A stretch of DNA of 8,089 bases, from contig CAYWBI010000170.1 of assembly GCA_964456445.1 (NCBI GenBank), positions 1 through 8,089 on the forward strand. Direction: 5' to 3'. Numbering within the stretch: position 1 is the first letter of the stretch; each line of letters starts with the position of its first letter. Source of the stretch: CAYWBI01 sp964456445. GTDB lineage: Bacteria; Calditrichota; Calditrichia; Calditrichales; J004. Below, in pieces: positions 1-7,104 of the stretch. The notes below the pieces were generated by a model that saw only the letters and a list, made by a program, of their open reading frames with translations, was not told the DNA's origin and made no database searches. Both the position numbers and the translations under genes were made by a program.

Positions 1-270
1 TAAAGTAAGAAGGGGGCCCTTTTATTTCATTAACTTTTTAACATAATAGCTTCGCTCTTGCTGTGTTCGGAAAAACTGTTTTTTTATGTTTATTTACTTA
101 ACCGAAAAATAATCGATATTTACATCCAGACGATAAATAAAAGTCCTCCGGTACACAATCCCCGAAAACAGGACAAGAAAATACAGACACAGGGGGTTCT
201 GCATTGGTTCCTATCCCGTAATTTACTAACTTTATTTCCTGAAATTTTAACAACCACTATATGGAGATTT
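1..270. other. Non-coding leader upstream of ychF
   Basis: I see no convincing gene here. The frame of ychF stays open back to position 58, but the translation of 58-270 is low-complexity and Lys/Ile/Asn-rich and unlike any YchF N-terminus, so I treat it as untranslated. Near the left edge AAGG (10-13) and CCTT (18-21) flank a short G/C core and are followed by TTTTATTT, which could be the end of a terminator from a gene to the left; the stem is too short to be sure. AT-rich stretches such as AACATAAT (about 40-47) could hold a promoter, but no clean -35/-10 pair stands out. Confidence 0.5.
263..266 (+). promoter_or_regulatory. Ribosome-binding site fixing the ychF start
   Basis: GGAG lies four bases before the ATG at 271. 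Translation from that ATG begins MEIGIVGLPNVGKS, the usual YchF N-terminus, so this site selects 271 over the upstream ATG at 58. Confidence 0.75.
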
Positions 271-1365
271 ATGGAAATCGGTATTGTCGGTTTGCCCAAT
301 GTGGGCAAGTCAACTTTGTTTAATGCGCTGACCAAAACCCAGAATGCGGAGTCGGCCAACTATCCTTTTTGTACGATTGAACCCAATAAGGCCATCGTGC
401 CGGTTCCGGATGAGCGTCTGGAAAAACTGGCGGATCTGGTTCACCCCAAAAAAATCATTCATTCCACGGTTGATTTTGTGGACATTGCCGGATTGGTTAA
501 AGGGGCCAGCCAGGGCGAAGGCCTGGGGAATAAATTTCTGGAGAACATCCGTCAAACCGCGGCTATTTTACATGTGGTGCGTTGTTTTGAAAACGGAGAT
601 ATCGTTCATGTGGACGGTGAGGTAAACCCCCTGCGTGATATTGAAACCATCGAAACCGAGTTGATCCTGGCCGATATTCAAATGCTGGAACGCAAGGTGG
701 AACGGCTAAAAAAACAAAGCCGGGTGGATAAATCCCTTGTCGCGGTGGTTGACGAAGGGCATAAATTGCTGGAACATCTCTCCGAGGGCAACCTGGCCCG
801 CAGCTTTGAAAATAAAGACAATGAAAATGTCCTGCCGTTGTACCGTGATCCGGGTCTGCTTTCCGCAAAGCCGGTGATCTATTGTGCCAACGTGGATGAA
901 GACGGGCTGGCGGAGGACAATGATTTTGTAAAACGTGTTGCCGGTTATGCACAAAAACAGGGCAGCGCCTATGTAAAAGTTTCTGCTCAGGTGGAACAGG
1001 AATTGGGTGGACTGGAAGAAGATGAGCAACGGGAGTTTATGGAATCGTATGGCGTAACCCAAAGCGGGATGGAGCAGGTAATCCGCGAAGGTTTTAAGTT
1101 GTTGGGACTGCAAAGTTATTTTACGGCGGGTGAGCCGGAGGTCCGTGCCTGGACCATCCATAAAGGCTGGAAGGCGCCAAAGGCAGCGGCGGTCATCCAT
1201 AATGATTTTGAACGGGGCTTTATCCGCGCAGAAGTGATCGCATATAATGATTACATCACATACGGCAGCGAGGCAAAATGCAGGGAAAATGGCGTACTGC
1301 GCACCGAGGGAAAAGAGTATGTAGTGGCCGATGGTGATGTGATGCATTTTTTATTTAACGTATAA
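271..1365 (+). CDS. ychF: Redox-regulated OBG-family ATPase YchF
   Basis: YchF (OLA1 in eukaryotes) is a cytoplasmic P-loop NTPase of the OBG group that binds ribosomes and prefers ATP; it is linked to translation and oxidative-stress responses. The 364-residue product matches the usual length of about 363. Visible motifs are the P-loop GLPNVGKS (residues 7-14), the G3 segment DIAGLVKGA (71-79), which lacks the catalytic Gln as in HAS-NTPases, the altered G4 motif NVDE (207-210) that replaces NKxD and explains ATP preference, and an SA pair near 238. A charged helical coiled-coil insert spans roughly 125-200. The C-terminal TGS domain (about 280-364) carries FTAGEPEVRAWTI and ends in DGDVMHFLFNV, typical of the family. 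It is the first gene of a compact plus-strand cluster, with only 10 bases before the next start. No key residue is missing. Confidence 0.97.
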   Translation: MEIGIVGLPNVGKSTLFNALTKTQNAESANYPFCTIEPNKAIVPVPDERLEKLADLVHPKKIIHSTVDFVDIAGLVKGASQGEGLGNKFLENIRQTAAILHVVRCFENGDIVHVDGEVNPLRDIETIETELILADIQMLERKVERLKKQSRVDKSLVAVVDEGHKLLEHLSEGNLARSFENKDNENVLPLYRDPGLLSAKPVIYCANVDEDGLAEDNDFVKRVAGYAQKQGSAYVKVSAQVEQELGGLEEDEQREFMESYGVTQSGMEQVIREGFKLLGLQSYFTAGEPEVRAWTIHKGWKAPKAAAVIHNDFERGFIRAEVIAYNDYITYGSEAKCRENGVLRTEGKEYVVADGDVMHFLFNV

Positions 1366-1375
1366 GGCGGGCAAT

Positions 1376-2008
1376 ATGTTTGGAATGAGCGGGTTGGAAC
1401 TTTTTGGTTATTTCGGTTCGGTGATTGTCGCTGTTTCCCTGATGATGAAATCGATTGTCAAATTACGTTGGTTAAATTTGGTTGGCGCCATTGCCTTTGT
1501 TATTTATGGATTTTTAATCGGCGCATATCCCGTTTTTGTATTGAACGGATTTATTGCCCTTGCCGACGCCTACTATCTAATTCAAATTTATCATCAGCAG
1601 GATTATTTTGAGATTTTATCCATCGCGGACAAAAGCGATGCTTTTTTAATCCGCTTTCTCAATTTTTATCGGGAGGATATCGGCAGATATTTTCCTGATT
1701 TCATGTTGGATGAGATTACAGCGCCATTTATGTTTTTTATCATGCGGAATATGGTGCCGGTGGGCTTGTTTATCGGTGAACACAGGGAAGATGGATTGTT
1801 GGATATTGCCCTGGATTATGTGACGCCGGATTATCGTGATTCTAAAAATGCGCTCTATGTGTACAACAAACGCATGGATATATTTAAGTCTGCCGGTTAC
1901 CGTAAGTTACATATTTCAACCCAAAACCCCACACATCTTGCCTATATTCGCAAGTTAGGTTTTAAACAGGGGAGCGCGAAAGACAGTTATTTTTTTAATT
2001 TAGATTAG
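1376..2008 (+). CDS. YgjV-family membrane protein with C-terminal GNAT-like domain
   Basis: The 210-residue product has two parts. Residues 1-73 contain about three hydrophobic helices (roughly 7-24, 33-50, 52-72) with the family pattern LRWLNLVGAIAFVIYGFLIGAYPVFVLN seen in YgjV-type inner-membrane proteins (residues 30-57 in part). Residues 80-210 look soluble and GNAT-like: MVPVGLFIGE resembles strands beta2-beta3, LDYVTPDYRDSKNALYVY (146-163) resembles the acetyl-CoA-binding motif A region, and the end HLAYIRKLGFK resembles the usual GNAT finish, where a neighbouring helix leads to a GF strand. I recall the same two-part arrangement in other FCB bacteria; its substrate is unknown. The start at 1376 is supported by AAGGCGG (1364-1370), which overlaps the ychF stop codon, suggesting translational coupling. 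A second in-frame ATG at 1385 is less well placed. Membrane location is confident; acetyltransferase activity is inference. Confidence 0.82.
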   Translation: MFGMSGLELFGYFGSVIVAVSLMMKSIVKLRWLNLVGAIAFVIYGFLIGAYPVFVLNGFIALADAYYLIQIYHQQDYFEILSIADKSDAFLIRFLNFYREDIGRYFPDFMLDEITAPFMFFIMRNMVPVGLFIGEHREDGLLDIALDYVTPDYRDSKNALYVYNKRMDIFKSAGYRKLHISTQNPTHLAYIRKLGFKQGSAKDSYFFNLD

Positions 2009-2051
2009 ATTTGCTTGTGCGCCCTGAACAAATCAATAAACAGGAAATCAA

Positions 2052-2513
2052 ATGAAACTCGCAACCTTATGCTATGTGCAAACTGCTACGCATACGTTGA
2101 TGGTGCACCGTAATAAAAAAGAAAATGATATGCATGAAGGGAAATGGAACGGTCTTGGCGGTAAGATTGATCCCGGCGAGTCACCGGAAGAATGTGTGAT
2201 CCGTGAAGTGTTCGAAGAAAGCGGCCTGATCATCCGCTCCCCAATTCTAAAAGGCGTCATTACCTTCCCGGCCTTCGATGATCTGGACGATTGGTACGTC
2301 TTTGTTTTTATCGCCGATAATTTTAATGGTGAGCTGACAGAAGACTCGCCCGAAGGCGATTTACAATGGGTGGCCACCGACGCGTTGAATAAGCTGAATC
2401 TTTGGGACGGCGACCGGATTTTCCTGGAATGGTTGCGGCAAGACCGTTTTTTCTCGGCAAAATTTATCTATGACAAGGGCCATCTGCTTAAACACAGTGT
2501 GTGTTTTTATTAA
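2052..2513 (+). CDS. Nudix hydrolase, 8-oxo-dGTP diphosphatase-like (MutT/MTH1 type)
   Basis: The 153-residue protein has a complete Nudix box at residues 37-59: G37-x5-E43-x7-R51-E52-V53-x-E55-E56-x-G58-L59, which provides the metal-binding glutamates for hydrolysing nucleoside diphosphate-X compounds. The lead-in KWNGLGGKIDPGES (31-44) is characteristic of the MTH1/MutX-like group that removes 8-oxo-dGTP or related oxidised nucleotides from the pool. The length is normal for a single-domain cytoplasmic Nudix enzyme. AGGAA (2042-2046) lies five bases before the ATG. It follows the YgjV-like gene by 43 bases on the same strand, so co-transcription with ychF is plausible; both ychF and this gene have been linked to oxidative stress, though that grouping may be chance. 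Substrate is inferred from motif context only. Confidence 0.9.
   Translation: MKLATLCYVQTATHTLMVHRNKKENDMHEGKWNGLGGKIDPGESPEECVIREVFEESGLIIRSPILKGVITFPAFDDLDDWYVFVFIADNFNGELTEDSPEGDLQWVATDALNKLNLWDGDRIFLEWLRQDRFFSAKFIYDKGHLLKHSVCFY
2490..2506 (+). terminator. Possible weak terminator hairpin at the end of the Nudix gene
   Basis: AAACACA (2490-2496) pairs with TGTGTTT (2500-2506) around a GTG loop and is followed by TTATTAAG. GCTTAA (2486-2491) and TTAAGC (2510-2515) form a further outer inverted repeat. The stem lies inside the last codons of the gene and is AT-rich, so terminator activity is uncertain. Confidence 0.3.
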
Positions 2514-2883
2514 GCATCATCTTTTGGTGATAACCCGTAATATATTATCCTTCAGTTTAAGAAGCGCCGCCTTTATTTTAATTGTGCCTCTTCTACGTTT
2601 TACCATTATACATCGTAATAATTATGGTGATTTTTATGTTACTCCTTGTATTGAATTTTTACAGTTAATTTAAACAAGTAGCGCCCGGGCACAATCATTG
2701 TTAGGCCAGGCGGCTGTAAAAATGTAAATTATCGTTTATTTTTTTCTCCTATATTGGATATTTATTGTCCGCGCACGTATATTCAACGCGATCAAATTGT
2801 GCAGATACTGTTTTCCCGTTTACTAAAATCAATTCGTATTTCTCTGTCTTTTTCGAAGAAACGATACAGCTATGGAGTTGTCT
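2514..2883. other. Intergenic spacer before the secreted protein gene
   Basis: No credible gene is visible; the open frames here are AT-rich and lack ribosome-binding sites. Small symmetric elements occur: ATCATC-TTTT-GGTGAT (2516-2531), the palindrome GCCCGGGC (2683-2690) directly followed by ACAAT-C-ATTGT (2691-2701), and GGCCAGGCGGC (2704-2714). The promoter of the gene at 2884 should lie here. TTGTGC near 2795 and TACTAA near 2819 are possible -35/-10 elements with about 18 bases between them, but both match consensus poorly. Confidence 0.5.
2874..2877 (+). promoter_or_regulatory. Ribosome-binding site that selects the start at 2884
   Basis: GGAG sits six bases before the ATG at 2884 and lies inside the first codons of the longer alternative that starts at 2872. 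The 2872 start has no comparable site. Starting at 2884 also gives a cleaner signal peptide beginning MLQKLF. Confidence 0.65.
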
Positions 2884-4248
2884 ATGTTACAGAAATTATT
2901 TATCGTATTAAGCATATTTTTATTTTTTGTGCCGCCGGTGTTTGCCACCACAACATCCACACAAACGCGCAGCGTAAATATTGATGGCACGGTTCAGGGT
3001 CAGAACGGTGCGGCCACGGGTACAAATGGCGGCTCGTGGGAAAGTGATGAAACGCGGGCAACGAGTACTGGCGGGGCGGATTTTTACCTGACCTGGGATA
3101 ATAACAACCTGTATGTTGGTTGGGTTGGCGGCATCAAGGGGCAGCAGCATATTATCTGGATCGATACAGACCCACAACCTGTTCCGACAGATGGGGCAGG
3201 CAGTATATCGACCTTCAATTATGGAAATATCACGGCAACCCTGCCTTTTAGTGGTAATTTCTTTGTAAACGTTCAGGACGCTTATAACGAGTACCGTACC
3301 AATACAACCGGAACCTGGAGTGGGGGCACATCCGGTGCGCTTACCGTTTCGGCTTCTGCTACAACCAATGACATCGAAGCCGTGATCCCATGGAACACCA
3401 TCACCAACGGCAATGGCAAACCCTCGTCGGTTTATTTTCTTTCATATATCAATGATCCTGCCGGTAACGGTAATACCGGGGCTGTTTATGCAAACGCCCC
3501 GTCATCCAATACCAATACCGGGGGCGGCAACCAAACCTTTGCACATTATTTTGGTCAAAACGTAAATGGAGGGGTTGATCCGTTTGGCACGGTGGACAAT
3601 TCGCTGGCAGTGGAACTTGTTTCCCTGAATGCGGACGCTGCAAATGGTTATATTGACCTGACCTGGACCACGGAATCCGAGAATGATAATCTTGGTTTTA
3701 TTGTCCTTAGGTCAGAAAATCGTGATGATGGTTATCGGCGTATAGCCGGATATTCTGAGGTTGCGGCATTGCGTGGCGCCGGAAGCGCTTCTTATCGTCA
3801 TGATTATGCTTATAAAGATTATTCCGCTGTTATGGGCAATAGGTATTGGTATAAGATTGTGGACGTGGATTATAGTGGGGGCCGCACGGAACACGGACCG
3901 GTAAGCGCGGCACTCGAAGAGGCCCCGGGTGTTCTACGGACTTCAATGACCGTACCGCAGCGTTTTAGTTTAAAAGCCAACTATCCCAACCCGTTCAACA
4001 CATCTACGGTTATTCCTTTTGAGATTGCCCGTACTGGTGATAAAAACCCACATGTTAAGCTTGAAATTTACGATATCGTCGGCAAAAGAATAGCCGTCCT
4101 GTTAGATGGCGTTCTTACACCGGGGCATTATACTCTGCGTTGGAGCGGTCGCAGCAATTCCGGGCTTGCAATGCCATCCGGTGTTTATATTTATCGTTTA
4201 TCGGCGCCCGGATTTACACGTTTTCGCCGGATGATGCTGGTGAAATAG
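2884..4248 (+). CDS. Secreted multidomain protein with DOMON/CBM9-like and FnIII-like modules and NYPNPFN sorting domain
   Basis: The 454-residue protein begins with a Sec signal peptide (residues 1-21: basic MLQK, hydrophobic core, cleavage after VFA). Residues about 24-235 read as a beta-rich domain opening with VNIDGTVQ and containing DFYLTWDNNNLYVGW and IEAVIPWNTI, the pattern of DOMON/CBM9-like domains that bind sugars, haem or other ligands; the ligand here is unknown. Residues about 240-345 form a fibronectin-III-like module common in this phylum (IDLTWTTESENDNLGFIVLR, then NRYWYKIVDVDYSGG). Residues about 356-454 are a FlgD-like/type IX-type sorting domain with NYPNPFN at 366-372, LEIYDIVGKRI, and GVYIYRLSA near the end. 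It should be exported and displayed or released. The gene stands alone and converges on the next unit. Architecture is confident; function is not known. Confidence 0.85.
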   Translation: MLQKLFIVLSIFLFFVPPVFATTTSTQTRSVNIDGTVQGQNGAATGTNGGSWESDETRATSTGGADFYLTWDNNNLYVGWVGGIKGQQHIIWIDTDPQPVPTDGAGSISTFNYGNITATLPFSGNFFVNVQDAYNEYRTNTTGTWSGGTSGALTVSASATTNDIEAVIPWNTITNGNGKPSSVYFLSYINDPAGNGNTGAVYANAPSSNTNTGGGNQTFAHYFGQNVNGGVDPFGTVDNSLAVELVSLNADAANGYIDLTWTTESENDNLGFIVLRSENRDDGYRRIAGYSEVAALRGAGSASYRHDYAYKDYSAVMGNRYWYKIVDVDYSGGRTEHGPVSAALEEAPGVLRTSMTVPQRFSLKANYPNPFNTSTVIPFEIARTGDKNPHVKLEIYDIVGKRIAVLLDGVLTPGHYTLRWSGRSNSGLAMPSGVYIYRLSAPGFTRFRRMMLVK

Positions 4249-4320
4249 AAAAAATCTTGTACCGGGTACCAGGAGCATCTTTTACACCTTGTATTCACCC
4301 GGAAAGGATTTTATACCAAA

Positions 4321-4348
4321 AGGCCCGGCGGTTGCCGGGCCTGATTTT
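4321..4348 (+). terminator. Intrinsic terminator of the secreted protein gene
   Basis: AGGCCCGGC (4321-4329) pairs perfectly with GCCGGGCCT (4334-4342) around a GGTT loop. GATTTT follows on the plus strand. It lies 72 bases after the stop at 4248. A run of three T follows it on the minus strand, so it may also back up termination of the opposing gene. Confidence 0.8.
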
Positions 4349-4406
4349 AAAACCTGTCTTTGGCGAGCCCTTCTTTGTGGGAGTGACTCAAAAAAAGGCA
4401 GGTTTT
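4349..4406 (-). terminator. Second convergent-region hairpin, terminator for the minus-strand unit (probably bidirectional)
   Basis: AAAACCTGTCTTT (4349-4361) pairs with AAAGGCAGGTTTT (4394-4406) with one G-T pair, giving a 13-base stem around a 32-base loop. On the minus strand the stem begins at the stop codon of the cysteine-hydrolase-like gene and ends in TTTT. On the plus strand it ends in TTTTTATTTT, so it could serve both directions. Confidence 0.65.
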
Positions 4407-6088
4407 TATTTTATGAGCAGCATGCGTTTGACGGCGTTAAAGCGTTTGCCGCTTTTTTGGCCCAGGGCGCTAAAACGGTACAGGTAAATGCCGCTGGCCA
4501 GATTGGCGCCGTCGAAAAGGGCCGCGTGGTTCCCGGCCTGTTGCACACCGTTTTGCAGACGGACCACCTTTTGGCCGCTCAGGCTGTAAACATCCAGAAC
4601 AACAGCGCTGGCCTCCGGCAGGGCGTAACGGATGGTGGTAACGGGGTTAAAAGGATTGGGGTAGTTGGCGTCCAGTTTAAAGGATTTCGGCAACATATTT
4701 TCCAAACCAGCTTCAAAAGAACCATTTGCGCCGAAAGGAATAATGCCACTAAATACGGCAACAGAATGTTCATCCGTAAAGGTGTTTCCCAAAGTTGTTG
4801 TTACTTCACATTTCAATGAAAAGTTTGCCTGCCTTGATAGCGTTATGGATGAATGACCATCGAAAGCAGGGAGTGCATTCCAATATCCAATGGATGGCGC
4901 CATGGGTGTTATTCCATTGGGATTGGCAATTGGGCTATTATCACCGTCATTTCGCCACCACCATTTATAATTTGAATAAATACCATTTCCAACAGTGGCA
5001 GTTGTGGTAAACGTACCGGATTCATTATAGTCAAGCAACGTCGGGCCGGATATTTGTACATAATCGAAATGGGCCGTTATTGTTTGATGTGCATTTATTG
5101 TAAACGTTTTTGGATTAGCAGATGTCCCGTCTTGCCATTTTTTAAAATAATAGGTTTTGCCCCCCGACACCTGTTGATTGATGGCTTTCACGGAAATATT
5201 TTTATGGTCTTCAAAAATAATTTGCGAATGTGGAGCTGAATGATTTGTATCATTTAATGCAATCTGACCGCTGCCAAAATCATTTTGAAGCGTTACATTA
5301 AATTCTTTTACAAAATAGGCCGTATAGGTTTTTGAACCCGATACGGTAATTGTGCCCGGATTTGATATTGTTAAATCTCTAATCTGATAATCTTTTTCCC
5401 AACGGCGGAATTTTCGTTTATATCCATTGCTCATCTGGTGGTCAATGGCCTCTATTTCAATATTTCCACTGCTGCCTTTATTCAGATCGGGTGCCGAAAC
5501 CGTACCAAAATAGACCCAGTCACCATGATTTCGGGTAATCCAATCGCCGAATTTATTTTTATCCACATGTAAAATACCGGCCAAAAAACTATTCCTAAAT
5601 GTAACCGCGGCTTTAAGGCCATGGTGTCCTATATGGTAGCCAACCGGCTGTCCCTGGCTATAAATAACCGTTTCGAGCCGTACATCTTTTTGCTCCGCTC
5701 CATATTCGTTAGGCACCTGATCAACCCGTATGTCATTTATTGCCAGAGGATTTGGCACATAAACCACAAATGCCGCATGCCCTTTGTTTTGTGACCTAAT
5801 TTGACCAAAAACAACAATATCGCCTACCTTAATATTTTGTAGCGTAGGATCGTCCACATACGGAAAAAGACTTTCATCGATGCCATTGGTAACATAGGTA
5901 ATCTCAGGCGGGCAAAAAACATCGCCTGTTGTTTTGCCCAATGCACGCGCCATGGCATACCCATAACAAATACTATGATCATGGGTATGACTAAAAGGTA
6001 ACGAACTTTCCGGGTAGGCGTCATAATGGTTCCCAGCCATGACCATACCCCATAAAACAAGAATTAGAAATAGACTAAAAAAACGCAT
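4406..6088 (-). CDS. Secreted CHAP/NlpC-P60-like putative cysteine hydrolase with InlB-type repeats, Ig-like segment and NYPNPFN sorting domain
   Basis: The 560-residue protein starts with a signal peptide (about 1-18, cleavage near VMA). Residues about 34-165 look like a CHAP or NlpC/P60-type domain: a cysteine at the start of a helix (SICYGYAMARALG, C41), the strand signature VGDIVVF (88-94), then GHAAFVVYV with candidate catalytic H104, and D123 or N127 as possible third residue. Such domains cleave peptide or amide bonds, often in peptidoglycan; the substrate here is unknown. Residues about 208-342 hold two InlB-B/Flg_new-type repeats (RRW..., TITVSGSKTYTAYF; KKWQDG..., TFTINAHQTITAHF). 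Residues about 345-446 look Ig/PKD-like and include a WWW run (376-378). NYPNPFN at 475-481 opens the sorting domain. I chose the ATG at 6088 because AAAGGGG precedes it and the signal peptide begins there. It follows the lipoprotein gene by 20 bases. Architecture is good; catalysis is inferred. Confidence 0.8.
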   Translation of the reverse strand: MRFFSLFLILVLWGMVMAGNHYDAYPESSLPFSHTHDHSICYGYAMARALGKTTGDVFCPPEITYVTNGIDESLFPYVDDPTLQNIKVGDIVVFGQIRSQNKGHAAFVVYVPNPLAINDIRVDQVPNEYGAEQKDVRLETVIYSQGQPVGYHIGHHGLKAAVTFRNSFLAGILHVDKNKFGDWITRNHGDWVYFGTVSAPDLNKGSSGNIEIEAIDHQMSNGYKRKFRRWEKDYQIRDLTISNPGTITVSGSKTYTAYFVKEFNVTLQNDFGSGQIALNDTNHSAPHSQIIFEDHKNISVKAINQQVSGGKTYYFKKWQDGTSANPKTFTINAHQTITAHFDYVQISGPTLLDYNESGTFTTTATVGNGIYSNYKWWWRNDGDNSPIANPNGITPMAPSIGYWNALPAFDGHSSITLSRQANFSLKCEVTTTLGNTFTDEHSVAVFSGIIPFGANGSFEAGLENMLPKSFKLDANYPNPFNPVTTIRYALPEASAVVLDVYSLSGQKVVRLQNGVQQAGNHAALFDGANLASGIYLYRFSALGQKSGKRFNAVKRMLLIK

Positions 6089-6093
6089 AATAT

Positions 6094-6100
6094 CCCCTTT
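6094..6100 (-). promoter_or_regulatory. Ribosome-binding site for the cysteine-hydrolase-like gene
   Basis: On the minus strand AAAGGGG stands five bases before the ATG at 6088. This places the real start 31 codons inside the longest open frame, which begins at 6181 within the preceding gene and would bury the signal peptide. Confidence 0.75.
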
Positions 6101-6108
6101 CTTAAAAT

Positions 6109-7104
6109 TTATTTTCCACGTAAAATATGTGTATCCCCATCCCTTCTGCCCACGGCAAAAACTTCCCGGCCATCGGTCCAAACCCTGCCAAACTCAACAT
6201 TGTCGCTGACCAGGTTTTTATACTCAAACCAGTCCGTGCCGTTATAATGCAAAACGGTATTCCCTGTGCCAACGGCAAAAATATTGTCTTCACTGCTGCC
6301 GTCGATGCCATAAAGGCTATAACCGACACTGGCATGGATAACGGCCCATTTGTGTTCTTTCCGGTTATATTTACTGACCAGGCCATTATTTACCGAATAG
6401 ACGTTTTCACCTATACGTTTTATATACACGCCAAATACAGACCTGTCATCCAGGTCTTTTTCCAACATTTTCCAGGAAACACCGTCCCACTGCATAAAAT
6501 AATTCACCTGTATGCCATTTTTACCGCCATAGGCAACGGCATAGACATCATCGGTGGCAAAACCCGCGAAACTGTAAAACCCCAAGCTGTCGGCCATGGT
6601 ATAGTCCCTGACCAAGTCGCCGTCAAAATGGAAGAGCGTTCCATAAGCCCCGCCAAACCACATGTCATCGGGGGCAATACCGGTTCCGCCAAACAACGTG
6701 CCGATTTTTAACTTTAAATCCGTCCAACGGGCGCCGTCGTAATGAAATATAATACCCCTATCTTCAGGAAAGGCAAAAGCGCTGGCCGCATAAATATTAT
6801 CTCTTGAAAATCCAAATATAGAGCCGATTGAACCGTTTGACCTTAGATCGATCCACTCCCATTTTTGACCGTCAAAATGATAGATGACATTATCCAAACC
6901 ATTAATATCCCCTGCAGTATATAAATCTTTTGAAGATTCTCCCCAAACAGAAAACATTGTCAATTCAGAGTTGGGCTGTGTAAGCACATATTCCGTCCAT
7001 TTATAGTCCCTGGGATCTGTCGGGCCATTATCGTTACCTGTGGATTGGTGACAACCCCACAAAAACAATTGTAAAAACATCAATAATACAATGTAATTTT
7101 TCAT
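6109..7104 (-). CDS. Lipoprotein, predicted seven-bladed beta-propeller
   Basis: The 331-residue protein has a type II signal peptide with lipobox LWGC (lipidated C18), so it should be anchored to a membrane, probably the outer one, followed by a polar Gly/Asn/Asp/Pro linker (19-33). The rest consists of seven similar segments of about 35-45 residues. Each has a hydrophobic-turn start (SVWGESSKDLYTAG, SIFGFSRDNIYAAS, GIAPDDMWFGG, AGFATDDVYAVA, VYIKRIGENVYSVN, GIDGSSEDNIFAVG, RVWTDGREVFAVG). Most continue with a strand ending in HFDG..W or HYNG..W. These are Asp-box/YVTN-like propeller blades of the type seen in many lipoproteins and BNR-like proteins of FCB bacteria. Propellers mostly serve as binding scaffolds; no catalytic residues are evident. 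It is the first gene of a two-gene unit with the cysteine-hydrolase-like protein. Upstream CCGGAT (about 7112-7117) is a weak ribosome-binding site. Partner unknown. Confidence 0.83.
   Translation of the reverse strand: MKNYIVLLMFLQLFLWGCHQSTGNDNGPTDPRDYKWTEYVLTQPNSELTMFSVWGESSKDLYTAGDINGLDNVIYHFDGQKWEWIDLRSNGSIGSIFGFSRDNIYAASAFAFPEDRGIIFHYDGARWTDLKLKIGTLFGGTGIAPDDMWFGGAYGTLFHFDGDLVRDYTMADSLGFYSFAGFATDDVYAVAYGGKNGIQVNYFMQWDGVSWKMLEKDLDDRSVFGVYIKRIGENVYSVNNGLVSKYNRKEHKWAVIHASVGYSLYGIDGSSEDNIFAVGTGNTVLHYNGTDWFEYKNLVSDNVEFGRVWTDGREVFAVGRRDGDTHILRGK

Noticed and set aside
58..270. N-terminal extension of ychF from the ATG at 58
   Set aside because: The added residues are low-complexity and absent from YchF proteins; the ATG at 271 has a good GGAG site and gives the family's normal N-terminus and length.
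706..1347. Long minus-strand frame opposite ychF
   Set aside because: It is fully antisense to a clearly recognised conserved gene, with no recognisable protein features.
2872..2883. Longer start for the secreted DOMON-like protein
   Set aside because: The ATG at 2872 has no ribosome-binding site, and the GGAG within these codons is ideally spaced for the ATG at 2884.
2470..2984. Two short plus-strand frames (67 and 76 codons) in the spacer before 2884
   Set aside because: They are AT-rich, hydrophobic by composition, lack ribosome-binding sites and overlap real genes in other frames.
4140..4819. Plus-strand frames across the convergent terminator region
   Set aside because: They run through both hairpins and antisense to the sorting domain of the minus-strand gene, with no coding features of their own.
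6127..6711. 194-codon plus-strand frame opposite the lipoprotein gene
   Set aside because: It is antisense to the propeller repeats; its regularity comes from the repeated blade codons, and it lacks a ribosome-binding site.
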